Both the position numbers and the translations under genes were made by a program. A stretch of DNA of 64,000 bases from Villigracilis sp024434165 (GTDB lineage: Bacteria; Chloroflexota; Anaerolineae; Anaerolineales; Villigracilaceae), in the NCBI GenBank assembly GCA_030263665.1, contig SZPK01000036.1, forward strand, positions 1-64,000. Direction: 5' to 3'. This document shows positions 31,791 through 40,088 of this stretch, piece by piece (position 1 is the first letter of the stretch; every line of letters starts with the position of its first letter). The notes beneath the pieces are model-generated. The model had not been told where the DNA came from and made no database searches. It saw nothing but the letters and a program-made list of their open reading frames with translations.

Positions 31791-33371
31791 ATGAACGCCT
31801 TACGCAAAGCCTTTGGCTGTTGTGCCGTCTTTCTGTTGTTGTTTCTCGCCGCCTGCGGCGGCGGGGCGCCCTCGGCAACCGAAGCGCCAGCCCAGCCTGA
31901 ATATTATTTTGAACCTGCTGCCACGGAAGCGCCGCCCGCTTTCGAAGAGCAGCCCGCCGCCGCTCCGCAATCCAACAGCGGAAATCCCCCTTCCAAAAAC
32001 AACGAACCGTACGACATGTTCTTCGAAGACTATGGCGTCAACCCGTCCATAGATACCGAGGACGACAACCTCTCCACGTTTGCGCTGGATGTGGATACCG
32101 GCTCATACACTGTCATGCGCAACTACCTCAACGACGGCAATCTGCCGCCGCCCGAGTCGGTGCGCGTGGAGGAATACGTCAACTACTTCGAGCAGGGCTA
32201 TCCCAACCCGCCGCCTCACCAGGCGTTCGGCATTTACATTGACGGCGGACCCTCGCCCTTCACCCAAACCGAACGCTATGACATGCTCCGCATCGGCATT
32301 CAGGGATACGATGTCCCGGACGAAGAACGCAAGGATGCCGCGTTGACCTTCGTCATTGACGTCTCCGGTTCGATGGACATGGATAACCGCCTGGGACTGG
32401 TCAAGCAGTCGCTCGAAATGCTCGTGGAGCAGCTGCACCGGGACGATACCGTCAGCATCGTCGTCTACGGCTCCGATGCGCGCGTCGTCCTCGAGCCCAC
32501 GCGCGGCTCCGACGCCGACAGAATCCTCTCCGCCATTTACAGCCTCCAGCCTGAAGGTTCCACCAACGCCGAAGCCGGTCTGCGGCTTGGCTATCGCATG
32601 GCGATGGAAGCCTACAAGCCGGATGGAATCAATCGGGTCATCCTCTGCTCGGACGGCGTGGCAAACGTCGGGCAGACCGAAGCGGACGCCATCCTCGAAC
32701 AGATTGACCACTACGTCGCCGAAGGCGTTACGCTCACCGCCATCGGCTTCGGCATGGACAATTACAACGATACGCTGATGGAGCAGCTTGCGGATAACGG
32801 AAACGGCTTCTACGCCTATGTGGACGACCGCAGCGAAGCCCGCAAACTGTTCATTGACCAGATCACCGGCACGCTGCAAACCATCGCGCTGGATGCCAAA
32901 GTGCAGGTCGAGTTCAACCCGGAGGTCGTGAAGAATTACCGCCTTGTGGGCTATGAAAACCGCGCGGTGGACGATGACGATTTCCGCGACAACGAAGTGG
33001 ATGCCGGCGAGATCGGCGCAGGACATTCCGTCACGGCGTTGTACGAGATCAAACTGTACCCGGAAGCCTACGGGAGAATCGCCACCGTGTTCATGCGCTG
33101 GGAAGACCCCGATACGCACCAGGTGGTGGAGATTTCACAGGATTTCGACGTCAGCCAGATGGCGTACGATTTCCGCGAGACCGATCCCTACTTCCAGCGC
33201 GCAGTGATCGTGGCGGAGTTTGCCGAAATTCTGAAAGGCAGTTACTGGGCGGAAGGCAGCTCGCTGGACCATGTCTATGAAGAAGCCCGCCGCCTCGAAG
33301 AACGCTTCCGCCGCGACGACGCCATGGAAGAGTTCGTGGATTTGGTGAAACGCGCCAGACGGTTGTGGTAG
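31791..33371 (+). CDS. von Willebrand factor A domain lipoprotein (YfbK-like)
   Basis: A 526-residue surface lipoprotein. The signal peptide ends LFLAAC (lipobox Cys near residue 21), followed by a Pro/Ala/Glu linker. Residues ~95-160 form the YfbK-type N-terminal block (FALDVDTGSYTVMRNYL, VRVEEYVNYFEQGYP). The VWA domain starts near 183 with the metal-ion site FVIDVSGSMDMDNR (DxSxS), with later ligand segments EGSTNAEAGL and CSDGVANVGQ. The C-terminal ~180 residues match the DUF3520-like tail of YfbK proteins. TTTAGGAGAAGAGAAA ATG is the start. VWA lipoproteins mediate protein-protein or surface interactions; the partner is unknown and the gene stands alone. Confidence 0.9.
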   Translation: MNALRKAFGCCAVFLLLFLAACGGGAPSATEAPAQPEYYFEPAATEAPPAFEEQPAAAPQSNSGNPPSKNNEPYDMFFEDYGVNPSIDTEDDNLSTFALDVDTGSYTVMRNYLNDGNLPPPESVRVEEYVNYFEQGYPNPPPHQAFGIYIDGGPSPFTQTERYDMLRIGIQGYDVPDEERKDAALTFVIDVSGSMDMDNRLGLVKQSLEMLVEQLHRDDTVSIVVYGSDARVVLEPTRGSDADRILSAIYSLQPEGSTNAEAGLRLGYRMAMEAYKPDGINRVILCSDGVANVGQTEADAILEQIDHYVAEGVTLTAIGFGMDNYNDTLMEQLADNGNGFYAYVDDRSEARKLFIDQITGTLQTIALDAKVQVEFNPEVVKNYRLVGYENRAVDDDDFRDNEVDAGEIGAGHSVTALYEIKLYPEAYGRIATVFMRWEDPDTHQVVEISQDFDVSQMAYDFRETDPYFQRAVIVAEFAEILKGSYWAEGSSLDHVYEEARRLEERFRRDDAMEEFVDLVKRARRLW

Positions 33372-33500
33372 GTTTTATCGCCGTGCCGCGAAGTTCATTC
33401 CGCGGAGCCCGGGAGTCCTGAAGTTCCATCCCAGGATGGGCGTTTCAACTGCCGAACATAGAACTTTCGGAATTCATCTTTGCACAACCCGAAAAGAAAA

Positions 33501-33528
33501 CTCACCCCGAAAAACACTTCGGGGTGAG
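33501..33528 (-). terminator. Terminator of the peptide transporter operon
   Basis: CTCACCCCGAA and TTCGGGGTGAG form an 11-bp stem. On the minus strand it is followed by TTTTCTTTTC, so it terminates the transporter transcript that ends at 33544. Confidence 0.9.
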
Positions 33529-33543
33529 TCATGTTTCATGGGT

Positions 33544-35244
33544 TTATTGCCCTTGCTTGTACTTCCAGTTCTGCACGCCCCAGCTCATGCTGCCCCAGGT
33601 ATTGAGGACGTACCCTTCGAGGTTGTCCGCGATGCCGTAGTTATCCTGGAAGAGATAGAGATACACCTGCGGCAGGTCGTCAATCACAGCCTGACCGATT
33701 TCACAATACGCCTGTTTGCGCGTCTCGATATCGAAACTGGAACCGGCGAGTTCGAGCGCCTTGTCCACATCCTCATTCACCCAGCGGAAGTAATTCCCGC
33801 CGGTGGGATTCTCAGCCGAGGGGATGCGCGAGGAATGGTAGGCGTCGAAGTTATAGCCCTGCGGTTCGGTGGTAAAGCCGCGGTCGAAGATCAGCATGTC
33901 GTAATCGCCGACCATGCGCGGGGAGTTGTCTTCAAACGTGCCAAAGATGATCGAGAAATCGTAGTTCTGAATGCGCGCCTCGATGCCGACGGCTTTCAGG
34001 TTCTCGACGATAAACTCCTCGGTGAGTTGAAGCGGATCGAAAGCGGTATATCCTTGCAGTTCCAGGGAGAGGCGGGTTCCATCCTCGGCGTACATCGCTC
34101 CCTGCGCCACGCGGATTCCGTCCTCGCCCATCACCCAGCCGGCTTCATCCAAAAGTTTGTTGGCGGCTTCCACATCGTAGCCGTACTTGCGCGGCAGGTC
34201 GCACTTGTACCAGCCGTAGGCGAAGGGATTGGTCGAATCGCTGACGCTGCCCTGCAAAACATCCTGCTGCAGCGATTCGTAATTGATGGCATGGGCAATC
34301 GCCTGCCGCACGCGGATGTCGCCCAGAATCGGGTGCGGCGCATCCGGTCCCGGGTCGCCGTCGAAGGGCGCGCTCAGGTTGAAGTCAATCGCCATGTTCC
34401 AAATGCCGGGGATGAGATATTGCCGGGCTTTGCCTTTCAGGAGTTCGTCGTAATCCGCCTTGAACTCGCCGGGCCACAAATGGAACTGCGCTTCGCCGTT
34501 CAACATCATCGCGGTCTGCGCGGCAGGTTCGGGCACGATCTCGAATACGATGCTGTCGAGATACGGCTTGCCTTCCTCGAAATAATTCGGGTTGCGGGTG
34601 AACGTAATGCTCTTGCCCGATTCCCAATTACTCAGCACGAACGGACCCGCCGCCACCGGCGCGCGGTTCCATTCCCAGCCTGCCATTTCCTCCGGCGCTC
34701 CCGTGGCGTGACGCGGGAACAAACCGTAGGCGAACTGGTCGAGATAACCGGGATACGGCTCGGAGTAGGTGAGGATGGCGGTCAGGTCGTCGGGAGTTTC
34801 GACATTTGTGATCAGGTCGAACCCGCTCGTGCCGACCAGCGCGCCGGAATTCGGGTTCGATAGCACTTCAATCGTGAAGCGAATATCGTCCGATGTAAGC
34901 GGCTCGCCGTCCGACCATTTCAGACCCTCCTTGAGTTTCCAGGTTACGGTCAGGTAGTCGTCCGAGATCGCCGGCATTCCATCCGCCAGCATGGGCACGA
35001 AATTGCCGGTCTCGTCAATGGTGACCAGACCCGTCATCGAAGTGGCATCCGCCACCTGACGCACGATGGCGGCATCTGCCAGATAGAAATTGAGCGTGGT
35101 CGGCTCTTCGGGCAAAATGAGGACGACCGTCCCGCCTCCGCCTTCGCCGGCGGCTGGTTCTGTCCCCTCGGCGTTTCCCCCGCCTGAACATGCGCTGAGG
35201 ACGATCCCCAAGACGACGAACAGAGTGAACAGTTTGAGTTTCAT
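33544..35244 (-). CDS. ABC transporter substrate-binding lipoprotein, oligopeptide type (SBP_bac_5)
   Basis: A 566-residue extracellular solute-binding protein of the DppA/OppA class. The signal peptide ends GIVLSACSGGG (lipobox Cys near residue 19). Family blocks are VTWKLKEGLKWSDGEPLTSDDIRFTIE near residue 95 (split WSDG/TSDD), DSIVFEIVPEP, and IRVRQAIAHAINYESL near 310. Such proteins deliver peptides, nickel chelates or oligosaccharides to two-permease importers. AAAAGGAGAAGAG ATG sets the start at 35244. It is the last gene of the amidohydrolase-DppB-DppC-SBP operon. No ATPase subunit genes follow, so they must be elsewhere or shared with another system. Confidence 0.94.
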   Translation of the reverse strand: MKLKLFTLFVVLGIVLSACSGGGNAEGTEPAAGEGGGGTVVLILPEEPTTLNFYLADAAIVRQVADATSMTGLVTIDETGNFVPMLADGMPAISDDYLTVTWKLKEGLKWSDGEPLTSDDIRFTIEVLSNPNSGALVGTSGFDLITNVETPDDLTAILTYSEPYPGYLDQFAYGLFPRHATGAPEEMAGWEWNRAPVAAGPFVLSNWESGKSITFTRNPNYFEEGKPYLDSIVFEIVPEPAAQTAMMLNGEAQFHLWPGEFKADYDELLKGKARQYLIPGIWNMAIDFNLSAPFDGDPGPDAPHPILGDIRVRQAIAHAINYESLQQDVLQGSVSDSTNPFAYGWYKCDLPRKYGYDVEAANKLLDEAGWVMGEDGIRVAQGAMYAEDGTRLSLELQGYTAFDPLQLTEEFIVENLKAVGIEARIQNYDFSIIFGTFEDNSPRMVGDYDMLIFDRGFTTEPQGYNFDAYHSSRIPSAENPTGGNYFRWVNEDVDKALELAGSSFDIETRKQAYCEIGQAVIDDLPQVYLYLFQDNYGIADNLEGYVLNTWGSMSWGVQNWKYKQGQ

Positions 35245-35261
35245 CTCTTCTCCTTTTTTGT

Positions 35262-35323
35262 AGGGCAAGATTCCACCTTGCCCGGCTTGTTATCCAGTAA
35301 CGCAGGATGGAATCTTGCGCTAC
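35262..35323. repeat. Palindromic repeat pair between permease and binding-protein genes
   Basis: TGTAGGGCAAGATTCCACC with TTGCCC, then CAGGATGGAATCTTGCGCTACG: two arms of the (G)CGCAAGAT...ATCTTGCG family inside the 75-bp gap of the transporter operon. Confidence 0.6.
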
Positions 35324-36222
35324 GTTTCGGTGTGTATCACGTACGGGTCGAACGCATCGCGCAGACCGTCGCCGATGTAATTGATCGCCATGACCGTGAT
35401 GAAAATCATCAAGCCGGGGTAGAACGCCAGCCACGGCGCGCGGAAGATTTTATCCTGCGCGGTGGAGAGGATGCTGCCCCATGTGGGCGTGGGAGGCTGG
35501 ACGCCGAAACCCAGATAACTCAACCCCGATTCGGTGATGATGGCGGACGCCATTTGCAGCGTGCCGCTGACGAGGATCGGACCGACGCAATTCGGCAGGA
35601 TGTGCCGGACGATGATGCGGACATCGCTCCCGCCCAATGCGCGCGAGGCGGTCACAAATTCCTTTTCGCGCAGCACAAGGAACAATCCGCGTACGAGACG
35701 GGCGGGCCACATCCATGATAACGCGGCGATGATGACGATCACCACGAAAATGCTGTTCTGCAAAATGAACAATTGCTGTTCCCGCAGAAATGCGCCGAGG
35801 ATGATCAGCACAAAGATGGTGGGGAAGGTCAGGAAGGCGTCCGTGACGCGCATCAGCGCGGAATCCAGCCAGCCGCCGAAATATCCGCTCAGCGAGCCGA
35901 CGATGATTCCCAGCGTGATGGAAAGGAACGTGGAAAGCAGCCCAACCGCGAGCGAGACGCGCCCGCCGTATAAAATCCGCGTGAAGAAGTCCCGCCCAAG
36001 TTCATCGGTCCCAAACCAATGGACAGCGTTCGCTTTTTGAAAGGAATTGGCGGGATTCTGCGCCAATGGGTCGTGCGGGCTTAAATTTGCGAACACCGCA
36101 GCCAGCACAAGCAGGGCAAGCACTGCAACGGCAACTCCTGCCAGTTTATGTTTGAAAAACCGGCGGGTGATCAGGAACGCCATGCTTTGCTCGCGTATGA
36201 CAGCGGGTTGAATCTCACTCAT
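35320..36222 (-). CDS. Oligopeptide ABC transporter permease (DppC/OppC type)
   Basis: A 300-residue inner-membrane permease with an N-terminal OppC-type leader helix (HKLAGVAVAVLALLVLAAVFANL near residue 25-47, shortened: HKLAG...FANL), the WFGTDELGRDFFTRILYGGRVSL block near 68 that is diagnostic for DppC-like subunits, five further helices and the EAA loop REKEFVTASRALGGSDVRII near 185 that docks the ATPase. The C-terminal YIGDGLRDAFDP is also family-typical. Its ATG at 36222 overlaps the end of the DppB gene by 8 bp. Confidence 0.95.
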   Translation of the reverse strand: MSEIQPAVIREQSMAFLITRRFFKHKLAGVAVAVLALLVLAAVFANLSPHDPLAQNPANSFQKANAVHWFGTDELGRDFFTRILYGGRVSLAVGLLSTFLSITLGIIVGSLSGYFGGWLDSALMRVTDAFLTFPTIFVLIILGAFLREQQLFILQNSIFVVIVIIAALSWMWPARLVRGLFLVLREKEFVTASRALGGSDVRIIVRHILPNCVGPILVSGTLQMASAIITESGLSYLGFGVQPPTPTWGSILSTAQDKIFRAPWLAFYPGLMIFITVMAINYIGDGLRDAFDPYVIHTET

Positions 36223-37189
36223 ATTTCACCTGCGGGTCGAGCCAGCCATACGCCAGGTCTGCGAGGATGTTGCAAACGATGATGAGGATCGCAGTCAGCA
36301 TCACCACACCGAGCAGGACGGGATAATCGCGTCCTTTCGCCGCATCCCAAAAGAGCCGCCCCATGCCGGGCCACGAGAAGATGGTCTCCACGAACAGTGC
36401 GCCCGCAAAGAGACTCGGCAAATCGAGCGCGATCAGCGTCACCAGCGGCAGGATGGCGTTGCGCAAAGCATGTTTGTAATAGACGAGCCGCTCCGAAAGT
36501 CCCTTGGCGCGCGCCGTGCGGACGTAATCCTCGTGCAGGACGTCCAGCATGCTCGAACGCAGGAAGCGCGAATACCAGGCGATCCATCCCAGGCTCAATG
36601 CGCTCACCGGCAGGACCAGATGCCAGAGCGTATCCAGCAGGTCGCCTTCCATGCCGCGCGTGTTCATGCCGCCCACCGGGAAGAGCGGATCGCCTGTGAA
36701 CGGGTTTTTCAAGGTGACGTAAAAGATGACGATCAATCCCAGCCCCAGCCAGTACACGGGAATTGCCTGCCCGATGAATGTGATGGTGGTCATCGAGTAA
36801 TCGAAGAGCGAGTAAGGCTTTCGCGCAGAGAGAATTCCAATGGGGATGGCAAACAACAAGGTCACAAGAAACGAAGCGCCCACCAAAATCAGCGTGTTCG
36901 GAATCCGCTCGCCGATCATCTCCGAAACCGGGCGTCGGAACTTGATGGATTCGCCCATCTCACCTTGCAGCATGTTCCCAAGCCAGCGCCCGTACTGCAC
37001 CGGCAGGGGGTCGTTCAACCCCAGTTTCTCTTCGATGGCTTCGATTTGTTCCTTTGAAACGTTCGGGTTCCTGCGCGCGGCGGTCAACGGTCCGCCCGGG
37101 GCGGCGCGCACCATCAGGAACAGGAGGATGCTGATGATGAAAAGGATTGGGATGGTTTGCAGGACGCGGCGGAGAGCGTACGTGCCCAT
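36215..37189 (-). CDS. Oligopeptide ABC transporter permease (DppB/OppB type)
   Basis: A 324-residue permease that pairs with the DppC-type subunit to form the channel. It begins TYALRRVLQTIPILFIISILLF, has the PGGPLT block near residue 32, LGLNDPLPVQYGRWLGNMLQGEMGESI near 57-83 (a periplasmic domain typical of DppB), and the EAA loop RTARAKGLSERLVYYKHALRNAILP near 228-252 (shortened). Its ATG directly follows the amidohydrolase TAA (TAAATG), so translation is coupled. Confidence 0.95.
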   Translation of the reverse strand: MGTYALRRVLQTIPILFIISILLFLMVRAAPGGPLTAARRNPNVSKEQIEAIEEKLGLNDPLPVQYGRWLGNMLQGEMGESIKFRRPVSEMIGERIPNTLILVGASFLVTLLFAIPIGILSARKPYSLFDYSMTTITFIGQAIPVYWLGLGLIVIFYVTLKNPFTGDPLFPVGGMNTRGMEGDLLDTLWHLVLPVSALSLGWIAWYSRFLRSSMLDVLHEDYVRTARAKGLSERLVYYKHALRNAILPLVTLIALDLPSLFAGALFVETIFSWPGMGRLFWDAAKGRDYPVLLGVVMLTAILIIVCNILADLAYGWLDPQVKYE

Positions 37190-38779
37190 TTATGCCTCGA
37201 ATACGACCCTGCCGTTCACCATCGTCATGACCGCTTTCGCCTGCAGAATGTCCTGGCGAGGCAGGGCGAAGAGGTCGTGTGAAAACAAAACCAGGTCGGC
37301 GAGATATCCTTCTTTTATCTGCCCTTTTTCGTTTTCCATGAACTCGGCGTATGCCGCATCGCGCGTGTAGCCGAGGATGAGTTCTTCGAGGGTTAGCGTC
37401 TGGTCGGGGTCGCCGGGATTCCACTTCTCGCGGTTCATGCCCACGTGCAGGTTGACCATCGGGTCATACGGCGCAACGGGCCAGTCGCTGCCAAACGCAA
37501 TGTTGTTCCCGGCGTTCTTGATGTCGCGCCAGGCGAACGAGAGATGCCAGCGTCCTTCTCCCACGCGCGCGGGCCACACATCGCCTTCCGCAATACTGAA
37601 CGGCGCATGGCTGGTCTGCATCGAAGGCAGGACGCCCAGTTGCTGGAAGCGCGGGATGTCGTCGGGGTGGATGACCTCGATATGCTCGATGCGATGCCTG
37701 CTATCCCGCTTCCCATTGGACCTCTGGACTGCTTCGTACCCATCGAGCGTGCGCCTCACCGCGCCGTCTCCGCAGCAATGGACGAAGATCTGCAAGCCCA
37801 TTTTGTCGCACAGCGCCGCCATGCGGGTGAAATGTTCGAGCGAATAGATGCCGTCCGGTTTGGCTTCGGGGTCGTCGGCGTACGGTTCGATGTTCAACGC
37901 CGTGTAGGATTCCCACACGCCGTCCATGAAGAATTTCGCCGCGCCGCCGCGCGCAAATTCACCCTGTACCTTTGCCATCTCCGCCGCTTCGCCCAGCATG
38001 TCCTCTGTGGTCTCCGGCTTGACGTGATACGGCACGTACACACGCAGGGTCATCTCGCCGGCATCCTCGACGGCGGCGTACGTCATCAGTTCTTCCATGT
38101 CCCCGTTCATGTTGTGGACGCTGGTCACGCCGGTGGCGTTGATGCGCGCCATCGTCATCTTGAGCAGTTCGCGCTTGCGGGCTTCGCCCGGTTCGGGAAT
38201 CAACCCGGAGACCAGACCCATCGCCGTCTCGCGCAATTCGCCGGTGGCGAGCCCGTTCTCATCGCGGACGATCACGCCGTTACCCTCCGCTTCCTTCCCC
38301 GGCTGGAGGATGCCCGCTAGTTCCAGCGCCTTTGTGTTCGCCCAGGAGGTGTGACCGTCGTAGGCGTTGATGTACACCGGTCGGTCCGGGACGATCTCGT
38401 CCAATTGCTGGCGGTTCTGGACGATATTGTATTTGATGCCGCGCCCGTCCACCCATTCGGCGGTCTTGTTTTTCTCCGCAAAATCCTGAAGGACGGTCTT
38501 TACATCATGGATGTCTTTGGCGTCATAGAGCTGCGCCGCCCCCGACCAGATGGAACCCCAAAGCAAATGAAAGTGCGAATCAATGAACCCGGGCGTGAGC
38601 GTGTGTCCCTGCCCATCCACGACTCGTGTATGCCGGTCCTTATATCCTTTTACCCCGTCGTTCGTTCCCACGTAGATGATGCGGTTCCCTTTGACGGCAA
38701 CGGCTTCCGCCTGCGGCATGTCCTTGTTGCTGGTGAACACCCTGGCGTTTTCGATGACGACGTCTGCTTTGAGGTTCAT
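37190..38779 (-). CDS. YtcJ-like metal-dependent amidohydrolase
   Basis: A 529-residue amidohydrolase (Amidohydro_3 type). It has the N-terminal beta-sandwich segment ADVVIENARVFTSNKDMPQ, the metal HxH in PGFIDSHFHLLWG near residue 70, EHIEVIHPDDIPRFQQLG near 350, and FGSDWPVAPYDPMVNL near 425 containing the metal Asp. A C-terminal sandwich strand (KEGYLADLVLFS) closes the fold. Substrates of this clade are amides or cyclic imides, mostly unknown. I start at 38779 (AAAAGGAGATCAGGCA ATG); upstream ATGs run into mnmA on the other strand. As the first gene of a peptide-importer operon it may act on the imported compound. Confidence 0.88.
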   Translation of the reverse strand: MNLKADVVIENARVFTSNKDMPQAEAVAVKGNRIIYVGTNDGVKGYKDRHTRVVDGQGHTLTPGFIDSHFHLLWGSIWSGAAQLYDAKDIHDVKTVLQDFAEKNKTAEWVDGRGIKYNIVQNRQQLDEIVPDRPVYINAYDGHTSWANTKALELAGILQPGKEAEGNGVIVRDENGLATGELRETAMGLVSGLIPEPGEARKRELLKMTMARINATGVTSVHNMNGDMEELMTYAAVEDAGEMTLRVYVPYHVKPETTEDMLGEAAEMAKVQGEFARGGAAKFFMDGVWESYTALNIEPYADDPEAKPDGIYSLEHFTRMAALCDKMGLQIFVHCCGDGAVRRTLDGYEAVQRSNGKRDSRHRIEHIEVIHPDDIPRFQQLGVLPSMQTSHAPFSIAEGDVWPARVGEGRWHLSFAWRDIKNAGNNIAFGSDWPVAPYDPMVNLHVGMNREKWNPGDPDQTLTLEELILGYTRDAAYAEFMENEKGQIKEGYLADLVLFSHDLFALPRQDILQAKAVMTMVNGRVVFEA

Positions 38780-38877
38780 TGCCTGATCTCCTTTTCGTCT
38801 TTTGGGTTGACCTGAATATACATTATCTGCGACATGCGGGCAAGAGATTTCCGCCGATTCCGGGCTGCGTTCCGGTT

Positions 38878-38883
38878 TATAAT
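38878..38883 (+). promoter_or_regulatory. -10 box TATAAT for mnmA, close to the start codon
   Basis: Perfect TATAAT with only ten bases before the ATG at 38894, so the mRNA would have a 0-4 base leader. No -35 match at 17 bp. Confidence 0.55.
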
Positions 38884-38893
38884 CGCCTTCGTT

Positions 38894-39961
38894 ATGGCTA
38901 AGAAAAAAGTTGTCGCTGCCATGTCCGGCGGCGTGGATTCCTCCGTTGCGGCGGCTTTGCTCAAAGAGCAGGGCTATGACGTAACCGGCATGATGCTTCG
39001 TTTGTGGAGCGAGCCGGGCAGGGAGGATTCGAATCGCTGCTGCACGCCCGATTCGATGGCGCAGGCGCGCCGTGTCGCCGCCAAATTGGACATTCCCTTC
39101 TATGTGGTGGATGCAAAGGATGTCTTCCGTGAGACGGTGGTGCAGTATTTCCTGGACGGCTATGCAAACGGCGAGACGCCCAACCCGTGCCTGCTGTGCA
39201 ACCGCCAGATCCGCTGGACGTTTCTTCTCGACCATGCGCTGGCGCTGGGGGCGGAATATATGGCAACGGGACATTACATCAGACGACGGACGACAGACGA
39301 TGGACGATTCGAACTTTTACGGGCGGTGGATCCTGCCAAGGATCAGTCGTATGTTTTGCATGTGCTGACGCAGGAGAAATTGAAGCACGCCCTGTTCCCG
39401 GTGGGCGATTACCCCAAGCCGGAGATTCGCGCCCTTGCCGAAAAATTCGGTCTGCCCACCGCTTCCCGAAAAGACTCGCAAGACTTGTGTTTTTTGGCGG
39501 GCGAAGATTACCGTAACTTTTTACAGCGCAACGCGCCGGAGATATTGAATCCGGGGAACATCGAAACGCTCGATGGAAAAGTCATCGGTCGGCATAACGG
39601 ACTGGCGAATTACACCATCGGTCAGCGCAAGGGATTGGGTGTGGCGTCGCCGGTTCCGCTTTATGTGATTACGAAACACGCATCCCGTAATGCGTTGATC
39701 GTTGGCACACAGGAACAAATGGGTACGCCCGAATTAATTGCAAGGGATGTCAATTGGGTCAGCGGGGCTGCGCCTGCCAGACCCTTCCGCGCGGAGGTGA
39801 AGATTCGCTATACGGCGAAGGAGGTCCCGGCGTGGGTGATGCCGATGGACGGGGACCAGGTTCGGGTCCGGTTTGATGCGCCTGTGCGGGATGCGACCAA
39901 AGGTCAGGCGGCTGTTTTCTATCAAGGGGAATTGATGCTCGGCGGAGGGATTATCCAATAA
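38894..39961 (+). CDS. mnmA: tRNA-specific 2-thiouridylase MnmA
   Basis: A 355-residue enzyme that installs the 2-thio group on wobble U34 of tRNA Lys, Glu and Gln. The PP-loop is VVAAMSGGVDSSVAAALL (residues 6-23). The catalytic Cys pair is in NPCLLCNRQIRW near residue 97-102 and SQDLCFL near 195. ATGHYIR near 124, KDQSYVL near 148 and YTIGQRKGLG near 240 complete the signature. Start at 38894 (MAKKKVVAAMSGG); no Shine-Dalgarno, but a TATAAT ten bases upstream suggests a leaderless message. Residues 130-140, in the variable loop after ATGHY, are encoded by a degenerate GACGATG-type heptamer stretch (39281-39310). Confidence 0.97.
   Translation: MAKKKVVAAMSGGVDSSVAAALLKEQGYDVTGMMLRLWSEPGREDSNRCCTPDSMAQARRVAAKLDIPFYVVDAKDVFRETVVQYFLDGYANGETPNPCLLCNRQIRWTFLLDHALALGAEYMATGHYIRRRTTDDGRFELLRAVDPAKDQSYVLHVLTQEKLKHALFPVGDYPKPEIRALAEKFGLPTASRKDSQDLCFLAGEDYRNFLQRNAPEILNPGNIETLDGKVIGRHNGLANYTIGQRKGLGVASPVPLYVITKHASRNALIVGTQEQMGTPELIARDVNWVSGAAPARPFRAEVKIRYTAKEVPAWVMPMDGDQVRVRFDAPVRDATKGQAAVFYQGELMLGGGIIQ
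39281..39310. repeat. Heptanucleotide repeat (GACGACG/GACGATG) inside mnmA
   Basis: AGACGAC-GGACGAC-AGACGAT-GGACGAT in 7-base register, encoding RRRTTDDGRF. The same repeat type fills the gnd-zwf gap at 53902-53980. Confidence 0.75.
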
Positions 39962-40048
39962 GGCTGCGTGTAGCCAAAACAGGATTTTACTTCACTTCAG
40001 GGCTTGGTTTTCGCGGTTTATGCACGTGTAAATATCAAAACTTGTATA

Positions 40049-40077
40049 TGTAGCGCGAGGTATTATCTTGCGCTACA
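40049..40077. repeat. Palindromic repeat abutting the ribosome binding site of the S9 peptidase
   Basis: TGTAGCGC at 40049-40056 pairs with GCGCTACA at 40070-40077 around GAGGTATTATCTT. The last A of the stem is the first A of AAGGAG, the ribosome binding site for the ATG at 40089. Confidence 0.75.
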
Positions 40078-40088
40078 AGGAGAATTAT

